Shown: positions 1-10,718 of the stretch, piece by piece
Layout of the letters: every line of letters starts with the position of its first letter
Numbering within the stretch: the first letter of the stretch is position 1
Source: Daphnia pulex
Lineage: Eukaryota > Arthropoda > Branchiopoda > Diplostraca > Daphniidae
Direction: 5' to 3'
Length of the DNA: 64,000 nt
Assembly (NCBI RefSeq): GCF_021134715.1
Contig: NC_060024.1
Coordinates: 13,318,974 to 13,382,973 of the forward strand
Notes under the pieces: generated by a model
Told to the model about the DNA's origin: nothing
What the model saw: the letters and a program-made list of their open reading frames with translations, nothing else
Database searches by the model: none
Program-made: the position numbers and the translations under genes

Positions 1-289
1 GACGAGTGACAAAATCTTCCCGTCTTTAAAGGGAAGCTGTCTGACACATGCCAGACGTCTATTTATAAACAAGAAACAACGTATTGAACTTGAACCGCCA
101 ATAAAAGGTTGAACTCGACTCTCGAACCGCCAAAAAGAAAATTTCTAGTCTGCTTGGAAAAATCGATTCTCTTAAACATCGATTATCAGACAGCAGAGTG
201 AAAAAAAAACAAAAAGTTTTCGTTTCAAAACGCAGGCTTAGTGTTTACAGTTTTTCTTTTTATTCTTAATAGTCTTAATAGTCGCCTCA

Positions 290-1247
290 ATGGAAGTTCA
301 GACAAATAGTCACGACATACTTTCGGCCTCGTCGATAACGGCTGATTTCCAAGAACCTAACGATTGGACATATTCGATGAGAAGGGAAATGCAAGAAATT
401 GTCAAAGGATTGTTCCTTGGGCCCTACTCGGTTGCAGTTCGATCCAAAGTATATGGTTTGCATAGATCTTTTATTCTTGCATTAGCCAATGTAATAAGTA
501 TAACAACATTACCTTCTTATTTTTTTAAACCCCAGGAGAACTATCTTGAGACTCACGGAATCACTCATATCGTTTGTGTTAGACAAGACATTGAATCTCA
601 CATGATCAAAACACATTTTGTTGATAAATTCCAGTAAATTAAATTATTCCAAACAAGGAACAAATTGTATGGACTTATTTGTATTGCACTTTTTCCTCAG
701 ATACCTGGTTGTCAACGTGAAAGATTCAGTCACAGAAAATATCATTCAGCACTTCCAAAAAGTTAAAACTTTCTTGGATAGCTGTTTTTCTGCAGGAGGC
801 AAAGCTCTTATTCACGGTAATGCTGGCATATCTCGAAGTGCTGCCATTGTTCTGGGCTTTCTTATGCAAAAATACTGCCTTGACTACAGGTATATTTCTC
901 AACATTCATTCATATATAAGCAGTAAAGCATGACATTCTTTTCAAGCTCTGATCTAATTTTTTTATTTATTTACAGAGAGGCTTTCAGTTTAGTGCAACA
1001 GAGAAGGTTTTGCATTAATCCCAATGAAGGTAGGTATTTTTTTAAATTGTTGCATCTCAGTTCATTAGAATAATAGTCTCACATAGCTCAAACTCTCTTA
1101 ATAGGATTTGTTCAACAGTTAAAGGAATATGAACCTATCTACAAAGCAAACTGGAGTGTAACAAACAATGGTCAGTGCTCAAGGGAGCAAAGCACTTGGA
1201 AACGGAAGCGAGACAGTATCGAAAATGACGATGCTATGGACGAGTGA
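290..1247 (+). CDS. STYX: STYX pseudophosphatase (serine/threonine/tyrosine-interacting protein)
   Basis: Five exons (290-448, 536-633, 701-889, 977-1029, 1105-1247) join in frame to 213 residues, close to vertebrate STYX (about 220). The dual-specificity phosphatase fold is recognisable: GITHIVCVRQDIE near residue 60, YLVVNVKD near 85, the P-loop HGNAGISRSAA near 120, and RRFCINPNEGF near 160. The P-loop has Gly where active phosphatases have the catalytic Cys, which defines STYX as a catalytically dead phosphotyrosine-binding protein; the family is known to bind MAPK and FBXW7 pathway proteins. The start is the first ATG in the only frame that continues across the intron. AATAAA follows the stop at about 1270. 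TIMM50 converges from the other strand. A decayed copy of its last two exons follows. Confidence 0.93.
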
Positions 1248-1540
1248 CGCGTTATCCGACATGAGAATCAATAAAAACGTTTTGCGTATGCTGCACAATT
1301 TTTTCTTGACTGTTCCTTGAAGGAATAAAACAAGTGATTTTCAAATGGTTTGCAATCTTTTTAAGTCGATTACCGGTCCAAAGCTTTAATCCATTTATTT
1401 GACGACTAATAATTCAATGCAGTCTAGGAATATCAATCCAGCACCTAATATTTTACCTAAATACTCCCATACGATACGGTATTTAAGTTTCTATCTTCAA
1501 TTGTATTGCAACAACTAATCTAAGTGTAAATTACCGTCGA

Positions 1541-1790
1541 AGCATTTTATTTAGTCCAACGAAGGTAAAGTATTTGTTTAAACTATTGCGATTGAGTTCA
1601 CTGGAATATTTACAGATTCTATTCAACACTTGAAGGAATGTGAACCCATCTACCGCGCAAACTGAAGTGTAACAATTGCTCAAAAGAGTAAAGAACTTGA
1701 AAACGACCGAGACAGTAGGTATCGACGACGCTTTATATGGACGGTTGACATCCTGTATAAAATATGGGACAAAATGTTTTCCCGTTCTTG
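1541..1790 (+). pseudogene. Decayed tandem copy of the STYX 3' end
   Basis: This stretch aligns with the end of STYX exon 4, intron 4, exon 5 and the start of the 3'UTR. It keeps the order CCAACGAAGGTAAAG, then an intron-like segment ending TTTACAG, then ATTCAACACTTGAAGGAATG, then ACCCATCTACCGCGCAAACTG. The Trp codon of KANWS has become TGA, and several small changes break the frame. No copy of exons 1-3 is present, so this is a partial, unprocessed duplicate. It lies between STYX and the 3' end of TIMM50. Confidence 0.75.
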
Positions 1791-1890
1791 GCTGTGCCTC
1801 GACCCAATGATAAGAGTATTTTTTTTTCTTTCAGAAACTTTCGATCGGTGATTTATTCGAATTAATATACTAGAAACGAGACTTGCTGAA

Positions 1891-3504
1891 TCAAAATCGC
1901 CGACCAAATAGACCACGGGCAACAGATGTAGCTGGTAGAATTTGTTTCTCTTGATTCATTCGTTCCATCAGTTCCTGTTGTTCCTGCACAGCAACAAAAT
2001 TGGGTAAAAACAAATTTAAGAATTGGATGATGGATTTACACTTACTTGAAGTTTCCGTTGATTTTCCCGAAATGCTTCGATAGGATCGTCGAATTGGTTG
2101 TAGAAATCCAGCACTTCTCGCACATCTTGGACTTCTGACGTAGCAATTGCTATTCACCAGTAAAATGCGTTACTTCATTAGTATTTTTTTCATACTATTT
2201 CTTAGAAGGACATTTACTTTTCAATAGTAGAGCCAAGTCGACAAGGGTCCTGTCATCATCGTTACCCTTCCATTCTTTAATTCTAAGTGCATTACGAGGA
2301 TGCGATTTGACTGACTGGGTGTTCCAATCGAGGACAATCACTTTTGATGGATCGCGATTGATGCAGTCAAGATCTTTCACGTGATGACCATCAACATACC
2401 GAGTAGCGTCGCGGAAGAGTCGGTACATGATGTAACCGTTGGGATCCAAGGCGTCTAATATGGGAAAGGCCGTCTAAAGAGGTAAAGAAATTTAATTATT
2501 TTGTACCGAGAACGTGAAATTTAAAAATGGTACTTACAAAGGCTTGTTCAGCCGTGTAGACAACCACTTCAAATGCGGGTGGACCCACTTGTGCCAAAAA
2601 AAAATCTATTCCTGGCCTCTTCTTAAACCTCCAACCAGTTTGATACTGAAATTAAGAGAGAGAGCAAATGATTATGATGTTTCATTTGAAATGCATACAG
2701 TTCAACTGATTAATTACTGTCCAATCTGGGTGGACTAGAACACCAGTCATTTCCAAGATTAATGTGTAAGGAGGCTGATAATATGGCTCTTTCAGAGGAT
2801 CAGGTAAAAGTTTATCTCTTGAAGGGTCTCTAATCATCTGAAAAGAAAGCCAAAAACAATATTAAAATTAATTGAAATGTTTTAAAAATCTGACAGTCAG
2901 AGATGCTTACTTGACTATAGTTCATTATGGCATTCCATGACCTAAGGATATATTGTAGTGCCAGAGGTTTTGAGCTGAATTGGTCTTCTATCACATTGCC
3001 CTCTTCATCTCTCTCTGGTGCTCCCCATGTGCCAACAATGTAACCACTTAGGCCGCTTAGTGTTACTCCAAAGAAAATAAGTGTGTATTTCATAGTTCTC
3101 CAACTAGCCTCTGCTTCCTTTTTCTTTTTGGCTTCTTCATCTTCTTCACTGTTGTTTTGTTGTTGTTGGCCAGGTGGAGAAGACTTCAGCTTTCCTTCGG
3201 TTTCATTTTGGGACTTTAAAACCTCTCCTGCAATTCCCATACCTTGAAATGAACCTAATATTGGACTAGCTGCAGCCGGTTTGTTCGCCGTCGTCGTCTG
3301 TGTCTCGTTGCTGCTGTCGGACTTTTGGCTGTAACACCTAAACTGTAAGTGCCTGGTAGCTAAGAGAATGTTACTTATTTGCTTTGGTTGACACAGCACA
3401 TTTTGGGGAATTGTCACTAGTCTGTGAAAATTTCCACAAGTCAATTTTGTACCACTTATTTGAGATAACTTTACGAAACTCGTGACATATCTGGAGGCAG
3501 CCAT
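1891..3504 (-). CDS. TIMM50: TIM50, mitochondrial presequence receptor of the TIM23 complex
   Basis: Six exons join in frame: 3504-2911, 2837-2719, 2645-2538, 2473-2218, then two more ending at a TGA at 1891. TIM50 sits in the inner membrane, receives presequence proteins from TOM and hands them to TIM23. The N-terminus is basic and hydroxylated, fitting a mitochondrial presequence. An acidic/lysine-rich stretch comes next, then a membrane helix ([20 protein letters not shown], about residues 140-160). The FCP1/HAD-like intermembrane domain contains [44 protein letters not shown] and [14 protein letters not shown]. As is usual in TIM50, the catalytic DxDxT motif of HAD phosphatases is replaced (here ExTxV). 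The ATG at 3504 is chosen because the in-frame upstream codon at 3531 is TTG. Divergent from TRPM. Confidence 0.94.
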
Positions 3505-3682
3505 TTTTCTTGATATTTTTAATTTTCTCAAGAATCTTCTGCAACATTTGTGTAGTTGTCAGATTGCTTCTTTATTCCAACCGTCGGGTAAAAAAATTCA
3601 AAAATCCAAAATCTATTTCCTAATTCCTATGGGTCTGTAAAATCTAAACGCGGTATATTGCGATTACGATTGTGAGTGCAGG

Positions 3683-3811
3683 ATGCTGAGAACAAGAGAT
3701 TTTGCATTCATATTTTCATGCCTTATTTTTGAATGGCCTTGCATTATTGCCGCCGCGATACTTCTTCGTCTCAAATGGAAAATGTTAAAAGTGTTCAGCT
3801 GTAGAAGGTAA
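3683..3811 (+). other. Short hydrophobic ORF, unrecognised
   Basis: An ATG opens 42 codons with a hydrophobic stretch (FAFIFSCLIFEWPCIIAAA) and a basic end. It closes at a TAA that overlaps a plausible splice donor (AGAAG|GTAACA), so it could be a first exon. No matching downstream coding exon was found before TRPM. It could equally be untranslated leader or chance. Confidence 0.2.
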
Positions 3812-4107
3812 CATTTTATCGGTTTTATTTACATTCGGATTTCATACTTGACTGAATTATCTTGGTATAGTTAAAGTTAACCTTGTAGTTTCGTTTTCGA
3901 CATTTTCAATAACGTTTTATTAGTGAGTGTGTCGGGGTCTCTAATGCTACTTGATATCACCGCGATGCAATCGGTTACATGTGATATGAATGCAAAGAAT
4001 GCGCAAATGCAGGATTAATTTGTTGATAACATACAACTTATCGAGGATCAACAACCTCTTTATTGCCGCTATCGTGTAAAGTCCTCTTTAATAATTGCTC
4101 TCTCATC

Positions 4108-4323
4108 TCAGTGAAGCTCATTCTTTCCAGACTTGTAGTGAAATTTCATACCGTTCCTTGACTTTTCCCAGACGGTAACGTCGACCGATCCTTTTGTGAA
4201 AAGCCAAGTATGAGTTAATCCAAGACTTCTAATCTGAAGTCCAAATATTGCTACATACGATGTTATTGCTTCATCTTGTGTGATTGTTTTTAAGGTTCGA
4301 CCTTCGTCAAAACTACTTATCAC
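4108..4323 (-). other. Unrecognised exon-like ORF
   Basis: Roughly 70 open codons run on the minus strand. They begin after a possible acceptor (CATGCAG|TGATAAG) and read SSFDEGRTLKTITQDE, then FGLQIRSLGLTHTWLFTKG, then VTVWEKSRNGMKFHYKSG, with a stop at 4108. Composition looks more protein-like than most chance ORFs, but there is no ATG, no recognised family and no upstream partner exon. It may be a relic or the last exon of a small unknown gene. Confidence 0.2.
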
Positions 4324-4447
4324 TGCATGTCAGTTTGTTGTGTACGTACCTTAAAACTAGTTCAATGCTGGTGAAACGGGTGCACTTGAATTTAAGATTC
4401 TAAGGTAGTCTATAGTTTCTCATGACTGAGTCCAAACACGTTCGGCC

Positions 4448-7400
4448 ATGATTGGTAAGTTGTTTTCAAAATGCCGCTTTTTTTGTATTTAATTTTTACA
4501 CATGAAATTCTCTAATTTAATGCTAAAACTTTGTTAAATAAGTAAACCATTTTTATTTCTTTTACCCATATAGAGGAAAATCAACTGGCTGTAACGTCTG
4601 CAAGTGGCGTCGTTTTTGCGATTCCTCCGGGTCATCCAGGCTGGATAGAATCAACATTTTGCAAGCGAGAATGCTCCAGATACGTTTGCAGCTCCGACAA
4701 AGGCCCACTGTGTACTTGCGGCCGAACGTGGACGTATCACAAGACTCACGGAATCAAAAATGTTGGCGTGTCGGAAGAAGTTTGGTCCCCTGCCCATCAT
4801 ACTGTCAGCAGCCCAACCGACTCTTATGGCACCATCGATTTCTTGGGCGGCCCACATCCCAATAAAGCTCAATTCATCCGGCTGGGCTTTGATTCAGGCA
4901 CCGACCATATTTTTCAACTGCTGACCCGTGAATGGGGACTTGAATTACCTAAACTTGTCATCTCCGTACACGGTGGCAAAGTTAATTTTAAACTTAATCC
5001 ACGACTCAAGCTCGTCTTCAAAGAGGGACTCCTTCGAGCAGCTAAAACTACGGGTACTAATTAACATTAGATGACTAACGAAGCTTTCACCTCATTTCCA
5101 CTTCCGACAGGTGCATGGATCTTGACGGGTGGGACCAGTACGGGAGTGACTCATCATGTCGGCGATGCTTTGATATCAGAACGTTCTCCTCGATTACGAA
5201 GTGGCCGTGTCGTCAGTATCGGCGTCGCTCCCTGGGGTGTGGTGGAAAATCGAGCTTCACTGATCGGCCGGAAGAAGGATGTCGCCTATCAATCGATCGA
5301 TCATCCGCGTTCCAAATTCGCTGCTCTCAACAATCGACACTCGTATTTTCTACTGGCTGACAACGGAACTGTGGGTCAGTTTTAATTGTTCATTTATCCG
5401 TGGATTGGTCATATTCAACTGTTTTCTCCAGGTCGTTATGGAGCGGAGATCGCCCTGCGGAGGAAACTGGAGAAATACATATCCAGCCAACGGCTTCCGG
5501 CTCGAACTAATTGTTCTATTCCTGTTGTCTGTTTGGTCGTTGAGGGCGGAATGGACACTATCAGGACCGTGCTGGAATACGTAACGGATTCGCCACCTGT
5601 TCCAGTAGTTGTGGTGGAAGGCTCAGGCCGGGCAGCTAATCTGATTTCCTTTGCGCACAAATACGCCAAAGAGATGGAGGAATCATCGACTGCTTTGGAC
5701 GGAATACGAGAACAACTGCTGGCTGAAATCCAGAAAACATTCAATATCAGTCAGTCTCAGACGAATAAATTGCTTGCCGAACTTCTACAGTGCGTCGAAA
5801 ATGTGGATCTCATCACCATTTTCAAACCGTCAGAGACCTCGGAATCAAAGTCACTGAATCAGCTGGATCGTGCCATTCTTTGTGCACTTTTCCGTGCCCG
5901 TTACTTGACAGCTGCCGAACAACTTAGTTTGGCTTTGGCTTGGAATCGAGTCGACATTGCCCGTTCCGAGATCTTCATTTACGGCCAAGAGTGGGCCGAT
6001 GGAGCCCTGGAAGAAGCCATGATGGAAGCCTTGGCGAGAAATCGCGTGGACTTTGTAAAGTTGCTGCTGGAAATGGGTGTGCAAATGGCCAAATTCTTAA
6101 CCATCCATCGATTGGAAGAACTTTATAATTCCAAACAAGGTCCAGCCAATACGCTGAGGTACATCGTTCGTGACGTCCGTCCACATTTGCCTCGCAACTA
6201 TTCTTACAGTCTTATCGATATCGGCTTGGTCGTCAACAAGCTGATGGGCGGTGCTTATCGTTGCTCCTACACCCGACGGAAATTCCGTCACAGCTACACC
6301 GACATGATGAAAAATTTCACTAAAGAAACTCCGAGTCGCAATGTTCTAAACCATGGATTAAGGTAAGGATTGATAATGTCAAGTCTATGATTATCGATAT
6401 CTTCACTAATCATAAAACGCTGTTCTTTGTTATCCAGTCAGTATATTGAATCCGGCCACCTGAGCCTCATTGAAGACCTTCAATATCATGTTGAGCCATC
6501 ACACAATATGTTTACTCAGCCATTCAACGAACTTTTGGTTTGGTCCGTGTTGACCAAACGCCAAGATATGGCCAAGTTGATGTGGCACCATGGAGAAGAA
6601 TCGTTGGCTAAAGCTCTGGTGGCCAGCAAACTCTACCAAGCCATGGCGATTGAAGCAGCTGATGACGATTTAGAAGTGGAAATTAGCGACGAGTTGCGCA
6701 GTTATGCGGCCGAATTTGATCGCGAGGCTCTCGAGTTGCTCGACTATTGTTACCGTCAAGATGACGACCTCGCCATGCAATTGCTGACCTGCGAATTGTC
6801 CAACTGGTCCCGGCAAACTTGCCTGAGGTTGGCGTTTGCGTGTAATCACCGAGAATTGCTGGCCCATCCAGGTTCTCAGTTGATTCTGGGTGATTTGTGG
6901 CTGGGCGGATTGCGGACTCGTCGCTCAACCAACTTGAAAATTGTTCTGGCCATCATCTGTCCACCACTGATCCTTCAATTGGAATTCAAATCGAAAGAAG
7001 AGCTCCAACTGATGCCGCAAACTGAAGAGGAGCACATGATCGACTTGAAAGACGAAGGCGATCCTTCTGAAATGAATCACCATTCTTCGTCCTGTAGCTC
7101 TTCACCGATCGTTTCCACGCAAACCGATCACATCAAAGCCAACAAAGCGAAACGTGCCAATACGTTCAAATGTGTTGAGCCCAGCAATAGTGACGATCCA
7201 GAATGTAACTTTTGCACTAACGACATAGACAGCGATAGTAATAACCTCCCTCCATCGCAAACTGACAGCATCGAAGGTGTTAAAAACATTCACAGCGAAA
7301 CGATAGGTCCGGGATGTGCAGCGCTTCACCACCACCATCAGTTGCCATTTACTCGAAAGCTGTTGGAATTTTACGCAGCCCCCATTACCAAGTTCTGGAC

Positions 7401-9540
7401 CTGGACCATCGCATATTTCTTCTTTCTCGCCGTTTACACGTACACTTTACTAATCCGTACACCTCCGAATCCGGAGTGGAACGAGTACTATGTCATAGTG
7501 TACATTGCCAGTTTCGGAAGTGAGAAAATACGAGAAATCTTGGCCAGCGAACCGGTCAACCTCAAACGTAAATTGCTCGTCTGGGCCTCGAGTATGTGGA
7601 ACTGTTGCGATGCTTTCTTCATTGTCGAATTCTTTGTTGGCATGATTCTTCGCAACCACGAAAGCACATTAGATCATGGACGGGTTCTTTATTGTCTCAA
7701 TATCGTTTATTGGTGAGTTAAAATTCAATAATAGTTTCTTAAACTACACGATTAATTATTTGTGCTTGGCTTCTATTGAAACAGGTACATACGGATATTG
7801 ACAATCTTGAGAGTGTCTAGATTTCTTGGTCCATTCGTCACTATGATCGGATGGATGCTCCAGCGGATGGTTTACTATGTTACTTTGATGTTGGTGGTGC
7901 TCATGTCGTACGGCGTCTTCCGCCAGTCGGTTCTGTTTCCTCACGAAGAATTTTCTTGGTTCCTGGTGCGCGACATCTTCTTCAAACCTTATTTCATGAT
8001 ATACGGAGAGCTGTTTGCCGACGACATTAATCCACCTTGCGGAAATGGAACCAACCCGGACGGATCCTTCAATCCGGACATGCCTCCTTGCGAGACTGGA
8101 CGGTGGCTTAATCCACTCCTCATGACGGCCTATCTATTGATGATCAACATTCTGATGTTGAATTTGCTCATCGCTGTCTTCAATTCCATTTTCTTAAAAA
8201 CCAATGTTCACTCGCACAAAATTTGGAAGTTTAATCGATTCGCCGTAGTTATGGAGTACGATCAGAAACCAGCTCTTCCGCCACCATTCATCGTCATGAA
8301 CCATTTCCGTCTGTTTACCCAATGGTGTAGAAGACGATATGCAGGTTCGTTCAGCAAATTACTTTGCAATCTCAATTGATTCATGGACTTATTTTTAAAT
8401 TTATTTTTACAGGAGTGAAAGAGTCGTATGATTGCGGACTGAAACTTTTCCTCGACAAGGACAGTCTGGAAAGACTGAACGATTTTGAAGAAGAATCGAT
8501 GGAAGGGCTGGTCCGTGAAAGAGAAGTGAAACACAATCAAACGAACGAGGAACGCATTCGGCTGATTGGCCAACGATTGGACGGTTTGAATTCCAAATTT
8601 GACGATTCCCATCACCCAGATAACGCCCTTATTCTTGTGGATTCGCTTGAATCACGTCTCAATCTGTTGGAGAGAGCAATCGAACGTGCCACCAACACCT
8701 GTCTCGCCTTCAACGATTACGTCATCTCACAAGAGTCGTTTCGTCAGTCTTCTGGTGAAAAAACGTCATCAGTGACACCATCGGAAGCCACAACTGTGAT
8801 AGCCAGCGCCCTAGATGGTGAAAAATGGACTTCTACTCCTCACCACTCGGACACATCTTCAAACAATTCCGATAATGAGCCGGTTGAAGGCGATGAAAGT
8901 GAACACGGCGATACAATGGCTCACAAAGATTCTTTTCCTAAAACGTTGGCAAGCGCTAATAAAATTGTGCGACGAGCATCTACTTCCCATCTACTCAATA
9001 GAAAGGTAACTGTCTAATCCGATTTCTTATTAATCCAACTCCAATTTTGGTTAATTGCTTATTTCTTTCAGCAAATGATTCTAAAGCGGCAATTGACGGA
9101 AGTACATGACGAGGAAGAAAACAACCGGAAAACAACAATGTCATCACTTTTATTCCGAGGTAATAGTCGAGAAAAGCATCGTCCCTTTGCGTCGGCCAAG
9201 GTGGTGGCCGAAGCCGAACGCCTGCGAGAGCTGGAAGGCGACGTATACCACATGATGGAAGGAGTTATTCGGAGGAGGCGTCATCGCGACTCGGAAAACT
9301 TGGATGCCTCCTTAGATGTAAATTTAACGTGTTATATAGTACCTATATTGAAACTGCCATATTCGATTGTCTCTACAGGAAATGATCCGTACAACACCTA
9401 TTCAATTTGAAGAAATCGGCACTTCAACCGACGATGACGAGATGGATACAAATATTCTGGAATCGTTGGCCATCGACATCGAAGATTCTCCAATCATGCC
9501 AGAAGAGGCCACTCACGATGCACTCGATTCCAACAAATAA
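4448..9540 (+). CDS. Trpm: TRPM-family cation channel
   Basis: Nine exons (4448-4454, 4574-5053, 5111-5374, 5432-6362, 6438-7712, 7785-8344, 8413-9005, 9072-9317, 9379-9540) sum to 4518 nt and stay in frame to the TAA, giving 1505 residues. The first coding exon holds only seven bases. The TRPM homology region contains LVISVHGG, GAWILTGGTSTGVTHHVG and PVPVVVVEGSGRAANLI. Membrane segments run from about TKFWTWTIAYFFFLAVYTY to LNLLIAVFNSIF, with the pore loop FMIYGELFADDI and a TRP helix (HKIWKFNRFAVVMEY). A coiled coil follows (LIDSLESRLNLLERAIERA region). The protein ends in an acidic tail with no kinase domain. TRPM channels carry Ca/Mg/Zn and other cations; Drosophila has one Trpm gene. The linker before the first membrane helix is long, Ser/Asp-rich and His-containing. 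Confidence 0.95.
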
Positions 9541-10718
9541 TTGATGCGTTGGTAGCACTTACTAAACTGGATTAGATACTAAAATTTTACAATCACACCG
9601 GAGCGCGTTTTTTGAATGTAAAGCTTCTGACTTTGACGTTTTTTAATAATTATCAAAGAGAACAAGCCAAAAGGTTGTCGGAATCATGCTGATTTTATAG
9701 CCAAGTGAATAAAAGTTTCACAATTGTTTTCAAATAATCATTTTTACTTTTGATCTTTCAATGATTTGTGTAACTTTATGTATTTTCCTTGTTCTGCAGT
9801 ATTCCTTATTTCCTTGTTCCACGTTATTCCTTTTATATTTCCCATTTTTTCTCTTATCTAGGTGCGTGGTTGTGTTATCCTCCTTCGAGTCTTCATCGCC
9901 TTCAGGCAGCGACAACCTTAAAAGAAGAGCCGCCAAAGTCAAACACTTTCTCCGTCGAGAAGAACGCAGTTGTGACAGCGAGGACACCCGGACACCCAGG
10001 TGAGTGAATGCAGTTTGAATCATTACAAGTTGGAAAACGTTTTTATTGTTCTTTAAAAAATGCTGCGCACGTCGCAGTTTTTTCTAACGATGTTTCTGTC
10101 CTTGATTGTATTATAATTTTGGTAGACAGAAAAGAAACCATTTTCAGTATATTAAAATTATGTGATTTCACATCGTTGCCTTCTTACAGGACTAATATTA
10201 GAAACGTAGCAGCAGTTAGAATTTGACTTGGCGGAGCAGATTGAACTATAGGTTACTGAGATTTGAGTTTTCAAGGTCGGTTGTGTTATTGTTATTATTT
10301 TTTCAAGGTTCTCGCAGACGCCGACAGCACGTTTTTACTACAAACCGCACCTTATCCGAATACCGAAGTTCGAGCGTTCTTCAGTCGGCGGCCTGATGAG
10401 ATGAGCAACATCTGAGGCATCCCAGCAACCGTGTGCGCATTGAAAGGAGAAGAATCTGAAAGTTGCGGATCGCAAATCCGAACTGTTACACGTAGGAAAC
10501 AAAAAGACCAGTAACTGGAAAACGCAGTCTTCGCCGAGATGGCAACTGTTAAGGTTGCAGACACTTCAAGGTTGCCCGTACAAAAAGTATTTTTAAAAGT
10601 GCCAAATAACGGTGTGTTTTTATTCTGAAATTTGTTGCCATTATTTAAAAGTGATTGTATTACTAACTTTATATCGACGTAGAAAAGTGCATCGAAATCA
10701 CCCTGTTGAATATTAGAA
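9541..10718. other. Intergenic stretch between TRPM and the Gq-alpha paralogue
   Basis: This holds the TRPM 3' flank (AATAAAAG near 9708), the orphan exon at 9862-9999, and the leader of the Gq-alpha paralogue from about 10.3 kb. No other coding sequence was seen. Confidence 0.5.
9862..9999 (+). other. Orphan 138-nt exon-like segment downstream of TRPM
   Basis: The segment is bounded by a good acceptor (pyrimidine tract, TTATCTAG) and a consensus donor (CCCAG|GTGAGTG). Its length is divisible by three and it is open in two frames. One frame reads like a charged regulatory segment: SSFESSSPSGSDNLKRRA followed by KVKHFLRREERSCDSEDTR. It has no start codon. It could be an alternative 3' exon of TRPM, though joining it to TRPM exon 8 (phase 0) selects a third frame that closes after 19 codons. 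It could also be an upstream exon of the next gene. Confidence 0.35.

Larger units (their letters stand above)
3505..4447. other. Intergenic stretch between divergent TIMM50 and TRPM
   Basis: About 940 bases separate the two divergent starts, so both promoters should lie here. A short plus-strand ORF (3683-3811) and a minus-strand ORF (4108-4323) are described separately. Nothing else was recognised. Confidence 0.5.

Noticed and set aside
3505-3531. Upstream start for TIMM50
   Set aside because: The codon at 3531 is TTG; ATG 3504 gives a normal presequence.
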